Source of the DNA: an uncultured bacterium
GTDB taxonomy: Bacteria > Patescibacteriota > Minisyncoccia > Phycocordibacterales > PALSA-1337
Reading direction: 5' to 3'
DNA: 42,951 bases
NCBI GenBank assembly: GCA_903842025.1
Contig: CAIMKX010000020.1
Coordinates: 1 to 42,951 of the forward strand
Position numbers and translations under genes: made by a program
The notes under the pieces: generated by a model
What the model was told of the DNA's origin: nothing
Databases searched by the model: none
Seen by the model: only the letters and a program-made list of their open reading frames with translations
Part shown: positions 8,787 through 16,058 of the stretch, piece by piece
Position numbering within the stretch: the stretch's first letter is position 1
Layout of the letters: every line of letters starts with the position of its first letter

Positions 8787-10022
8787 TTATAAACTCCCCA
8801 TCTTCACCATCTCCTCCTTCCCTGTCCTTCTATCTTTAACCTCGACTGACTGATCAGCTAGAGTCTTCTCACTAATGACATATCTCTTCGGAATACCAAT
8901 AAGATCCGAATCTGAAAACTTTTCTCCGGCGCGCATATCGCGGTCGTCGTAGAGGACTTCAACACCTTTTTTCGTCAGCTTGTCATATAATTCATTGGCC
9001 GCTTTCTTAACCGTTCCGGCTTCGTCAAACAAGCCGATTAAGTGAATAGCAAACGGTGAGACGGATTCTGGCCAAACCAGACCTTTGTCATCAGACCAGA
9101 TCTCAGCGATTGTACCTAATAGGCGCGGCAGACCAATTCCATAACAACCCATAATCACGGATTTAGACTTCCCTTCGGCGTCTTTGAAGACCAAGCCTAA
9201 AGCATCGGAGAATTTGGTACCTAAACTAAAAATGTTACCGGTCTCAACAGCTTTTTTCTCCTTGAGGTCTCTCCTCAAGATTCCCAAATCTTTGAGCACC
9301 TCGTCATTCAGAACTTCTTTATTAATAGCAATCCTCTTGCCCTCATGGACATAAATAGTATCTTCACCGGCTTCTGTTAAAGTTTGGAATTCATGGGAAT
9401 ATTTCGAGAATGAACCGCCGCTGGCAAAAGTCACATAAGTCTCATTGCCAAGACCGACTCGGTCAAAAATTTTAATGTAAGCCTGCTTGGCGCGCTCGTA
9501 AAATTCATTGTGGGACTTTTCATCGACGTTGAATGAATAGAGATCCTTCATGAGGAATTCGCGGCCGCGCATGATGCCAGACTTGGCTCTTTCCTCGTTG
9601 CGGAATTTTGTCTGGAATTGGTAAATAGCTTGAGGCAAATCTTTATAAGAGCGAATATGATCCTTCATAAGATTGGTCAAAGGCTCTTCATGCGTAAAAG
9701 CCAAACCAGTTTCACTGCCATTGTTTAATTTTGTTTTGAACCAGTTATTTACAACAGCATCATCCCAGCGACCGCTGGCTTCCCAAAGCTTCTTGTCCTG
9801 CAAAGCCGTCATTTGAATTTCTTGGCCACCGATAGCATTCATTTCCTCACGGATGATTCCAATGATCTTGTTCAAAGTCCTTAGTCCCAATGGCAAGAAT
9901 GAATAAACGCCGGCCATTTCTTTGTGGATAAAACCGGCTTTGATGAGCAACTGGGCGTTCTTGGCCACTTCATCCTTGGGTGCTTCACGACGGGTCTTGG
10001 AAAAGAGTTGGGATTGTTTCAT
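8787..10022 (-). CDS. proS: prolyl-tRNA synthetase, form without the INS editing domain
   Basis: Class II synthetase that charges tRNA-Pro. Recognisable segments are AGVYSFLPLGLRTLNKI near the N terminus, FTHEEPLTNLM, FRNEERAKSGIMRGREFLMKD (motif 2 region), GSFSKYSHEFQTLTE, MGCYGIGLPRLLG (motif 3 region) and an anticodon-binding domain with DDRDMRAGEKF. At 411 aa it is far shorter than the roughly 570-aa bacterial type: the stretch between SHEFQ and the FSLGTKFS segment is short, so the inserted editing domain is absent. The ATG at 10022 is chosen over the frame start at 10118, because the extra 32 residues are repeat-derived. TATTAT lies 7 nt upstream, and ATGACA, the edge of a REP unit, sits 17 bp further. 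Confidence 0.93.
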   Translation of the reverse strand: MKQSQLFSKTRREAPKDEVAKNAQLLIKAGFIHKEMAGVYSFLPLGLRTLNKIIGIIREEMNAIGGQEIQMTALQDKKLWEASGRWDDAVVNNWFKTKLNNGSETGLAFTHEEPLTNLMKDHIRSYKDLPQAIYQFQTKFRNEERAKSGIMRGREFLMKDLYSFNVDEKSHNEFYERAKQAYIKIFDRVGLGNETYVTFASGGSFSKYSHEFQTLTEAGEDTIYVHEGKRIAINKEVLNDEVLKDLGILRRDLKEKKAVETGNIFSLGTKFSDALGLVFKDAEGKSKSVIMGCYGIGLPRLLGTIAEIWSDDKGLVWPESVSPFAIHLIGLFDEAGTVKKAANELYDKLTKKGVEVLYDDRDMRAGEKFSDSDLIGIPKRYVISEKTLADQSVEVKDRRTGKEEMVKMGSL

Positions 10023-10051
10023 GGGGGTAATAATACAAGAAATCATTGTTA

Positions 10052-10437
10052 TTGTCATTCCCGCGAAGGCGGGAATCCAGGATTGAACAATGGCATTTAA
10101 GTAATATAATGCGAACAATATGGAGAAAGCATACTTTGTCTATATTCTTGCTAGTAGCAGAAATGGCACCCTTTATATCGGTGTCACCAATAATCTGGAG
10201 CGGAGAACCTATGAGCACAAGAACAATGCTATGAAAGGATTTACTCAGAAGTACGGCGTTCACAGACTAGTCTGGTATGAAAGCACGAATAATATCGAAT
10301 CTGCCATTCAAAGAGAGAAACAGATAAAGAAATGGAATCGCAGTTGGAAGATAAGACTGATCGAGGAAACTAACCCGCAATGGAAAGACTTGGATTAATT
10401 GTTCAATCCTGGATTCCCGCCTTCGCGGGAATGACAA
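10052..10437. mobile_element. REP-bounded element carrying a GIY-YIG nuclease gene
   Basis: Perfect 40-bp inverted repeats, 10052-10091 and 10398-10437, enclose a 306-bp centre almost filled by one complete gene. The outer 28 bp of each arm is the same REP unit found elsewhere in the window. The inner 10-12 bp (GATTGAACAA) match only between these two arms. The last base of the gene's stop codon is the first base of the right arm. I infer an autonomous member of the family whose other copies are short empty pairs. I cannot see a target-site duplication by eye. Confidence 0.6.
10120..10398 (+). CDS. small GIY-YIG nuclease family protein
   Basis: The 92-aa protein is a stand-alone GIY-YIG domain of the UPF0213/YhbQ-like type: FVYILASSRNGTLYIGVTNNLERRTYEHK, then KYGVHRLVWYES, and AIQREKQIKKWNRSWK. 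The Tyr pair, the Arg after LE and the Glu in AIQREKQ correspond to the catalytic set of this fold. Members cleave DNA in homing and repair systems; the function of this short class is poorly known. TATAAT lies 9 nt before the ATG, and the matching TTGAAC -35 box is inside the left inverted repeat, so the repeat appears to drive the gene. Confidence 0.88.
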   Translation: MEKAYFVYILASSRNGTLYIGVTNNLERRTYEHKNNAMKGFTQKYGVHRLVWYESTNNIESAIQREKQIKKWNRSWKIRLIEETNPQWKDLD

Positions 10438-10495
10438 ACGAACATCTTTTTGGACAATAAGTTACATTATTGCGAAAAAGTAATATAATACTATC

Positions 10496-10603
10496 ATGAT
10501 CGACAACACACCGATATATATAATCTACATTTTTGGCGCACTGATGGCTATTGTGATTATGTTGCTCGGCATTCTATTCAAAGTCAGCGAAAACAAAGAA
10601 TAG
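10496..10603 (+). CDS. 35-aa single-span membrane peptide
   Basis: The frame encodes MIDNTPIYIIYIFGALMAI, a continuing hydrophobic stretch to LLGILF, and a charged tail KVSENKE. TATAAT is 6 nt before the ATG, with GTTACA 17 bp upstream of it, the leaderless arrangement of the core genes here. It lies between the GIY-YIG element and the rseP stop codon. Function unknown; too short for homology by eye. Confidence 0.5.
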   Translation: MIDNTPIYIIYIFGALMAIVIMLLGILFKVSENKE

Positions 10604-10610
10604 CTTAAAT

Positions 10611-11822
10611 CTACTTTATCAACTTCACCACATCCTTGTAAGTCACAACCACCATCAGGATCATGAGCAAGACGAAGCCGACCGTATTCACGGCGTTGGC
10701 GTATTTTGGTTCAAGACGTCTGCGAATGACTCCTTCTATGAGGACAAACAGCACTCGACCACCATCGAGAGCCGGAAAAGGTATAAGATTAATAACTCCT
10801 AAGTTAATGGAAATCAAAGCGGTGATCATCAGCAAATATTTGAATCCCATCTCGGCGGCACCGCCGACTATTCCTGCAATACCAATGGGCCCGGAAACGT
10901 CGGAGAAATTTGCGGAGCCCTGGAATATCTTGGCGATAAAGTCATAGAGACCGACGGCCGTCTCACGGATCATGACTAGTGTGTAGTGTCCGCCTTCATA
11001 TATAGCAGAGAAGAAAGGTAACTTGAGGTCGACAACATTGTCCATGGCGATGCCAATAGCGTATTTGTTTTCAACAATACCTTTGATTGGTGAGACTGAA
11101 GTCGTTATAGGCGCTGAGTTGCTCCGAGAATATGAAAGCTGAATCGGGGTACCACCGTTATTATTTATAAGGGATTGGACGTCTTCGATTTTCAAAGTCT
11201 TAATGTTGTCATCAGTTGTTAACTTGTCATTCCCGCGAAGGCGGGAATCCAGGATGTCACCACTGACGACCTTTCCGGTAATATCCTGGATTCCCGCCTT
11301 CGCGGGAATGACAACGCTAGTATCTGTGACTGCAACTAAAACATCGCCGGTTTTCAAGCCCGCCTTCTCTGCTGGAGATCCAGGACTGACGAGTGTAATC
11401 ATTATCCGGGGATTTTTGAATTGATCTGAATACCTTTCAAATCCGGAAGTCGTGGCTGTTACACCAAAGAGAAAAACTCCCGAATAGAGCAGCCAGGCAA
11501 AAAGAAAATTGAAGAAGACTCCGGCGACCAAGACCGTCACCTGCTGCCACTTTTGCTTATTGACGAAACTCCGATTCTTGTCCGGACCACTGATCGATTC
11601 ATCATTGGGATCCTCGCCGTGAATCTTTACATAACCGCCGAATGGAATAAGATTCAGGCCGTATTTCGTCTCTCCTCTCCCCCAAGAAATGAGCCTCGGC
11701 CCGAATCCGATCTTGAATTCATCAACTCTGATGCCGTTCCACCTGGCAAAGACAAAATGGCCCAGTTCGTGGATGAAGATGAGGATGGCCAGTACTATTA
11801 AAAATATAATTGTGGTTAGCAT
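10611..11822 (-). CDS. rseP: RseP-like site-2 membrane metalloprotease with an in-frame repeat
   Basis: Intramembrane zinc protease of the M50 family, which cleaves anti-sigma factors or signal-peptide remnants within the membrane. Evidence is the HELGH zinc motif in IFIHELGHFVFARWNG near the N terminus, the second motif LDGGRVLFVLIEG near the C terminus, four or so hydrophobic segments, and a PDZ domain (SPGSPAEKAGLKTGDVLVAV). At 403 aa it is of normal length only because a REP pair adds about 30 residues (about 170-200) inside the PDZ loop, before IKTLKIEDVQSLINNNGG. The -10 for this gene is not obvious; GGGACTAG repeats fill its upstream region. Confidence 0.93.
   Translation of the reverse strand: MLTTIIFLIVLAILIFIHELGHFVFARWNGIRVDEFKIGFGPRLISWGRGETKYGLNLIPFGGYVKIHGEDPNDESISGPDKNRSFVNKQKWQQVTVLVAGVFFNFLFAWLLYSGVFLFGVTATTSGFERYSDQFKNPRIMITLVSPGSPAEKAGLKTGDVLVAVTDTSVVIPAKAGIQDITGKVVSGDILDSRLRGNDKLTTDDNIKTLKIEDVQSLINNNGGTPIQLSYSRSNSAPITTSVSPIKGIVENKYAIGIAMDNVVDLKLPFFSAIYEGGHYTLVMIRETAVGLYDFIAKIFQGSANFSDVSGPIGIAGIVGGAAEMGFKYLLMITALISINLGVINLIPFPALDGGRVLFVLIEGVIRRRLEPKYANAVNTVGFVLLMILMVVVTYKDVVKLIK
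11225..11313. repeat. REP-like inverted pair inside rseP
   Basis: Identical 28-bp units at 11225-11252 and 11286-11313 face each other across 33 bp; the match extends 2 bp further inward (GA/TC). Both are in frame in rseP and stop-free in the coding frame. Confidence 0.92.
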
Positions 11823-11829
11823 GTGGTTT

Positions 11830-11956
11830 AGGGACTAGTTTTTAGGGACTAGGGACTAGATTTGCCACGAAATGTTTGTGGCCAAATAACTTGTCCCTAA
11901 CACCCAATCCCAGTCTCTTGCGATTTCTAGTCCCTAGTCCCTAAAAACTAGTCCCT
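11830..11956. repeat. GGGACTAG repeat cluster, inverted arms between rseP and frr
   Basis: Perfect 31-bp inverted repeat: arms 11830-11860 and 11926-11956, each built from three GGGACTAG-type words. A smaller hairpin, GCCAC..GTGGC, lies at about 11865-11883. The right arm supplies most of the frr stop codon. Confidence 0.85.
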
Positions 11957-12506
11957 AGCTTAAGACTTCCTTCTCCTTCTTCTCATAATACCCATCAATC
12001 TTCTTATTGGCTTCATCGACCATCTTCTGCGTCTCGTTCTTGAGTCGGAAAATCTCGTCCTTGCCGTAACCTCCGGTTTTCTCTTTTTCTTGAAGATCCT
12101 TAATAACCACGTCGCGATGACCTCGAACCTGCTTCTTGGCCTCTTCGGACTTGTCCTTGGCCATCTTGGCGAATTCTTTGCGACGATCGGAGGTCAGTTC
12201 CGGAAAAATGACTCGCAGACCTTGGTCATCGACAACGACGGAAAGGCCGAGATTGGCGACGGTAATAGCCTTCTCAATGTCTTTGGCCTGGCTCTTTTCC
12301 CAGGGCGAGATGCGCAAAGTTCGAGCACCTTCGATCACCACACTTGCCAACTCCTTGATGGACATTGGCGCGCCATAGATCTCAACCTTGACGCTGTCCA
12401 AGACCTGCGGCGAAGCCTGACCGGTCCTGATCTGCGAGAACTCTTTCTTGAGCCAATCTTCGGTGTTAGCGAGCTGTTTCTTGAGCGGATTAAAATCGTA
12501 AGACAT
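11955..12506 (-). CDS. frr: ribosome recycling factor
   Basis: RRF splits post-termination ribosomes with EF-G. The 183-aa length and hallmark segments FSQIRTGQASPQVLD, VEIYGAPMSIKELASV, LRISPWEKS, LRVIFPELTSDRRKEFAKMAKDKSEEAKKQVRGHR and a C-terminal coiled helix fit the family throughout. The ATG at 12506 (MSYDFNPLKK) is preferred to the frame start at 12560. A clear TATAAT is 34 nt before it, so this gene has a leader of about 27 nt, but without a Shine-Dalgarno site. It is flanked on both sides by inverted GGGACTAG repeats. Confidence 0.95.
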   Translation of the reverse strand: MSYDFNPLKKQLANTEDWLKKEFSQIRTGQASPQVLDSVKVEIYGAPMSIKELASVVIEGARTLRISPWEKSQAKDIEKAITVANLGLSVVVDDQGLRVIFPELTSDRRKEFAKMAKDKSEEAKKQVRGHRDVVIKDLQEKEKTGGYGKDEIFRLKNETQKMVDEANKKIDGYYEKKEKEVLS

Positions 12507-12578
12507 GGTGGTTTGATTAATGTTGTATGAGTCGATTATAGCATATTCTTTAAAGAACATTCGCTGTGTTTATGACCA

Positions 12579-12626
12579 AGGGACTAGTAATTAGGGACTA
12601 GGGACTAGAAATCGCATAAGACTGGT
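12579..12626. repeat. GGGACTAG repeat upstream of frr
   Basis: About 48 bp here match, with a few changes, the reverse complement of 11909-11956, including the extension GAAATCGCA..AGACTGG. Together the copies bracket frr as an imperfect inverted repeat. Confidence 0.75.
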
Positions 12627-12659
12627 GTTTCCATACTGGCTACAACCTACAACCTGTGT

Positions 12660-13433
12660 TCAAACATTCAGCGCCACATACTCGAGCAACATCTTCAAGG
12701 AAGGACTTCTGTCACTGGCATACTTCCGAGCGGTTTCGATAGCATCCAGACTAACCTTGCCGTCCATTGGACCATTATTCTCATAAATGTAGGCTTGCAG
12801 AGTGTCTAGGAATTCAACGGCGTCCTGTTTTGATTTCTTTTCTTTGGAAATATCCTCGACGAGCTTCTTCACTATCTCCAATCTTTTCGAAATACTGGAA
12901 GTGACAAAAATTTTCGTCACTTTTGATAAGTCGTCAGAGGACATGTCCCGCTCGCCGGCCTTTGAAAAACTAGCCAACTTTGTGGCAACAACTGACTTTG
13001 ACTTATTTGAATTTGCCGCGCTTGGAGTATTCGAGTCCGACGCGGTAGTATTTATGAGCGAAAGTCTTGATCTCACCGTGGGCAACAATAAATGAGCCGA
13101 TGGAATTATCAAAAAGAAATGAGCGTACTCGGCCGGCTCTTCAAGTAGTTTGAGTAAAGCATTTTGCGCTTCAACTGTGATGCCATTCAGAGAAATTATA
13201 AATACCTTCTTCCCCGCCGCCGTGATCGGCATCATTTCGTGAGCAGCTTTCAATTCTCGGGAATCATCAATCGTAAAATTCTGATACTTTCTTTCAAAGA
13301 AATCCGGATTGCCTTGAATGGCAACGCCATGATCGTGAGCCAGACTCAGGATCAGTTCATCTTTAAGAGAATCGTTACCGATCAATAGATAGGCGTGGTG
13401 GGAGAGGGTTTTGAGGTGGAAGGGGTTTCTCAT
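12660..13433 (-). CDS. holB: DNA polymerase III delta'-like clamp-loader subunit
   Basis: The 257-aa product resembles the N-terminal AAA+ portion of delta': HAYLLIGNDSLKDELI at the start, GKKVFIISLNGITVEAQNALLKLLEEP, and a sensor region LLPTVRSRL. There is no Walker A, as expected for delta'. It would help load the sliding clamp. The C-terminal half is weakly conserved and contains a Ser/Lys-rich linker. The ATG at 13433 is chosen: TATAAT is 6 nt upstream, and the longer frame from 13502 only adds a translated REP unit (IPAFAGMT). Confidence 0.8.
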   Translation of the reverse strand: MRNPFHLKTLSHHAYLLIGNDSLKDELILSLAHDHGVAIQGNPDFFERKYQNFTIDDSRELKAAHEMMPITAAGKKVFIISLNGITVEAQNALLKLLEEPAEYAHFFLIIPSAHLLLPTVRSRLSLINTTASDSNTPSAANSNKSKSVVATKLASFSKAGERDMSSDDLSKVTKIFVTSSISKRLEIVKKLVEDISKEKKSKQDAVEFLDTLQAYIYENNGPMDGKVSLDAIETARKYASDRSPSLKMLLEYVALNV

Positions 13434-13469
13434 AGGTGAATTATAACAGAGGTCAGAAATATTACAGCT

Positions 13470-13497
13470 TGTCATTCCCGCGAAAGCGGGAATGACA
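13470..13497. repeat. solitary perfect-palindrome REP unit
   Basis: A single 28-bp unit whose two outer ends are both TGTCATTCCCGC-type, so the whole is a palindrome around GAAA/TTTC. It lies between the mreB stop and the holB start. It looks like the outer halves of a pair joined after loss of the middle. Confidence 0.85.
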
Positions 13498-13502
13498 GAC
13501 AC

Positions 13503-14516
13503 CTATCGTTTCGAAATCATCGCTTTCTTGTAAACATCCAAGTGCGTGAGAGTAATCCCGGTACCTTTGACAACACAAAGCAAAGGCTCTTCGGCTAACT
13601 GAGCTTTGACACCAGTACGTCGGAAAACCAATTCCGGCAAATTTCTTAAGAGTGATGAACCGCCGGTCATGGTGATGCCTTGGTCAATGATATCGGCGGC
13701 CAATTCCGGAGGGGTATCCTGCAGGACATCGCGGATGGCTTTGATCATCTCCCGAAGCGGCGCGGCGATGGCTTTGACGATCTCATTGGTTTTGATCTCG
13801 GTCGAACGCGGCAAGCCGGTGATGTAATCGCGGCCCTTGACCATCATCGCCAATTCCTGATCAAGCGGAACGGCCGATCCGATATTTATCTTGATGATTT
13901 CGGCCATGTGATCGCCGATGGCCAGATTGAAATTCCTTTTGATGTGATCGGCAATGGCCGCGTCAACCTTATTGCCGGCGCATTTGACCGATGTCGAGGC
14001 GACGATGCCACCAAGAGAGATTACAGCCACATCCGTGGTTCCGCCGCCGACATCGACGACCATGTGGCCCCTGGCTTCATGAATGGGAATGCCAGCGCCG
14101 ATGGCCGCCAAGATCGGTTCCTTGACGACATAGGCGTTCTTGGCTCCGGCCCGAATGGCCGCTTCGATGACCGCGCGCCTTTCTGTGGAAGTAATCCCAG
14201 CTGGCACGGAAACCAGGACGTCAGGCTTGAAAAGTGAGAATTTACCCAAGGCTTTGTCTATGAAATAACGGAGCATGGCTTCAGTCACGCGGTAATCGGC
14301 GATAACGCCATCCTTCATCGGCCGATAGGCGATGATATCATCAGGCGTCCGTCCGACCATTTCCTTGGCCTCATTGCCCACGGCCAAGATCTTCTTGGTC
14401 GTCTGGGTGATCGCCACCACCGAAGGTTCGTTCATAACTATTCCTTTGCCCGGCAAAAAGACCAAGGTATTGGCCGTACCCAGATCGATCCCCAATTTCG
14501 GAGAAAAAAAACTCAT
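13503..14516 (-). CDS. mreB: rod-shape determining actin homologue MreB
   Basis: MreB polymerises on the inner membrane and guides elongasome peptidoglycan synthesis. The 337-aa sequence has phosphate-1 GIDLGTANTLVF, phosphate-2 VVDVGGGTTDVAVISLGG, and the adenosine region TMTGGSSLLRNLPELV. TATGCT lies 11 nt before the ATG, so the leader would be about 4 nt. No mreC or mreD adjoins it; murA lies upstream on the same strand and holB downstream. Confidence 0.96.
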   Translation of the reverse strand: MSFFSPKLGIDLGTANTLVFLPGKGIVMNEPSVVAITQTTKKILAVGNEAKEMVGRTPDDIIAYRPMKDGVIADYRVTEAMLRYFIDKALGKFSLFKPDVLVSVPAGITSTERRAVIEAAIRAGAKNAYVVKEPILAAIGAGIPIHEARGHMVVDVGGGTTDVAVISLGGIVASTSVKCAGNKVDAAIADHIKRNFNLAIGDHMAEIIKINIGSAVPLDQELAMMVKGRDYITGLPRSTEIKTNEIVKAIAAPLREMIKAIRDVLQDTPPELAADIIDQGITMTGGSSLLRNLPELVFRRTGVKAQLAEEPLLCVVKGTGITLTHLDVYKKAMISKR

Positions 14517-14628
14517 GAAGTGATGGTAGCATAGAATGGGCGGAGTTCAAGGTATGCACGGCTTCTATTTGGCATTATTCCTTTCCGGATCGCTAGATCC
14601 TGTTTAGTCTGGAATAAATCTAGCACAA

Positions 14629-14662
14629 AGGTTCCTTGATGTCTCTCTTCTTCAAGGAACCT
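14629..14662 (-). terminator. hairpin at the murA stop codon
   Basis: Exact 11-bp stem: 14629-14639 and 14652-14662 (AGGTTCCTTGA and complement), overlapping the first bases of the murA stop codon on the minus strand and followed by only TTTG. Terminator-like but with a weak U-tract. The remaining 110 bp up to mreB show no gene. Confidence 0.5.
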
Positions 14663-15998
14663 AAACTCTCTTAATATACGCCCCGATGTCCTGCAACCTC
14701 TCTTCCAGATTTTCATAACCACGATCAATCAGGTGAACATTATTCACAACAAACTTCCCTTTGCCCACAAGTGCCGCCATGACGATGGCAAAGCCTGCTC
14801 GGATGTCAAAAGCACTCAACTCTTCCGCATCGGGCAGTGAATTCAAAAGCGTCGGACCCTTGATCAATATTTCCATCGGATTCATAACTGTCACATTGGC
14901 GCCCATTCTTGTCAGATCATCGACATATTTGAAACGCCCCTCAAAAATCGTCTCCGTGACTTTGCTTTCGTCCGAAGTCTGAGTCAGAAAGACAGACATC
15001 GGGGACTGAAGATCCGTTGGAAATCCTGGGTATTCATGAGTCTGGACATTGAAAGCTTTAAAAGTTTTGGCAGAATTGGTCGCAGGATTTGAAACACAAA
15101 TAGTCTTATTCAAACCCTTCCCTTCTTGGATGGAAATGTTCACTCCGGATTCTCTAAGCATATTCAATACGGTATCCAGATGATCCGGCCGGCAATTTTC
15201 GATCAAAAGTTCCTCGGCGCAAAGCGCTCCGAGAATTATATAACTGCCCGCTTCGATACGGTCCGGAATGGCAACATATGACTCTTTTGGGGATAATAAT
15301 TTGCCGTTTGTTCCTTCAATGGTAATAACTGGCGTGCCGACACCGTTGATTTTCGCCCCGCAAGAATTTAACCACTCGGCAACATTAACAATCTCCGGTT
15401 CCATGGCGCAATTCTCCAGAATAGTTGTCCCATTTGATAATACGGCGGCCATCATCAAAGTTTCCGTGCCGCCAACCGAGACTCTGTTGAAAGCAATATT
15501 CGTCGACCCTAAACCTTTTGAAGTCTGAATCGTATAAAGATTATTCTCCAAGACAACGGTCGCACCCATCTTCTTGTAACCTTCAATGAATAAATCAATG
15601 GGACGAGCTCCGATAACGCAACCACCGGGAGCGGGAAAAGTAGCCTTACCAAATCTTGCGAGCATTGGACCTGTAAGTACAACCGAGGCCCGCATTGTTC
15701 TTCCAAGCTCAGGATCGATATCGGTCTTCTTTATGCCACTAGAGTCAATAGTTAGAATCTTCTTCGAGTCCGGATAGGTAGTCCATTGAACTTTGGCGCC
15801 CAAATTTGTCAGAATTTCATCCATCGTCTGAATGTCGCTGGTGTTCGGCACATTCTCAAGCATGACTTGACCATCAAAAAGGATGCTGGCGGCCATGGCC
15901 TTCAAAGCGGAATTCTTGGCACCGTTCACCGAAACCTTACCCTTAAAGGTTTTCTTTCCGGCCAAACCTTCGATTACAAAAGATTCCTTCTTGTTCAT
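14661..15998 (-). CDS. murA: UDP-N-acetylglucosamine 1-carboxyvinyltransferase
   Basis: MurA transfers enolpyruvate from PEP to UDP-GlcNAc, the first committed step of peptidoglycan synthesis. The 445-aa chain shows the N-terminal NGAKNSALKAMAAS, the active-site loop PAPGGCVIGARPIDL with Cys127 (so the fosfomycin-target cysteine is retained), SVGGTETLMMAAVLS, PDRIEAGSYIILGAL, and ADHLD-like RPDHLDTVL. Its length slightly exceeds the usual 420. A well-spaced promoter puts its transcription start within about 5 nt of the ATG. Confidence 0.96.
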   Translation of the reverse strand: MNKKESFVIEGLAGKKTFKGKVSVNGAKNSALKAMAASILFDGQVMLENVPNTSDIQTMDEILTNLGAKVQWTTYPDSKKILTIDSSGIKKTDIDPELGRTMRASVVLTGPMLARFGKATFPAPGGCVIGARPIDLFIEGYKKMGATVVLENNLYTIQTSKGLGSTNIAFNRVSVGGTETLMMAAVLSNGTTILENCAMEPEIVNVAEWLNSCGAKINGVGTPVITIEGTNGKLLSPKESYVAIPDRIEAGSYIILGALCAEELLIENCRPDHLDTVLNMLRESGVNISIQEGKGLNKTICVSNPATNSAKTFKAFNVQTHEYPGFPTDLQSPMSVFLTQTSDESKVTETIFEGRFKYVDDLTRMGANVTVMNPMEILIKGPTLLNSLPDAEELSAFDIRAGFAIVMAALVGKGKFVVNNVHLIDRGYENLEERLQDIGAYIKRV

Positions 15999-16009
15999 AA
16001 GTAAGGCGT

Positions 16010-16052
16010 ATTGTAGTATTTTCTGGAGGAATTCACAAATTTGGTGTATAAC
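16010..16052. promoter_or_regulatory. divergent murA/priA promoter region
   Basis: For murA (minus): TTGTGA at 16033-16038, 17 bp, TACAAT at 16010-16015, 11 nt to ATG. For priA (plus): TATAAC at 16047-16052, 6 nt to the ATG at 16059; its -35 is unclear. Both messages would be leaderless or nearly so. Confidence 0.55.
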
Positions 16053-16058
16053 TACCCC

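Noticed and set aside
10023-10118. N-terminal extension of proS by 32 residues
   Set aside because: The extra residues include WIPAFAGMT, a translated REP unit, and they would cover the promoter; the family N terminus begins at the ATG at 10022.
13434-13502. N-terminal extension of holB
   Set aside because: Again translated REP sequence; TATAAT 6 nt before the ATG at 13433 marks the real start.
14513-14728. 71-codon minus-strand frame between murA and mreB
   Set aside because: It overlaps both genes out of frame, crosses the hairpin at the murA stop and has no protein-like features.
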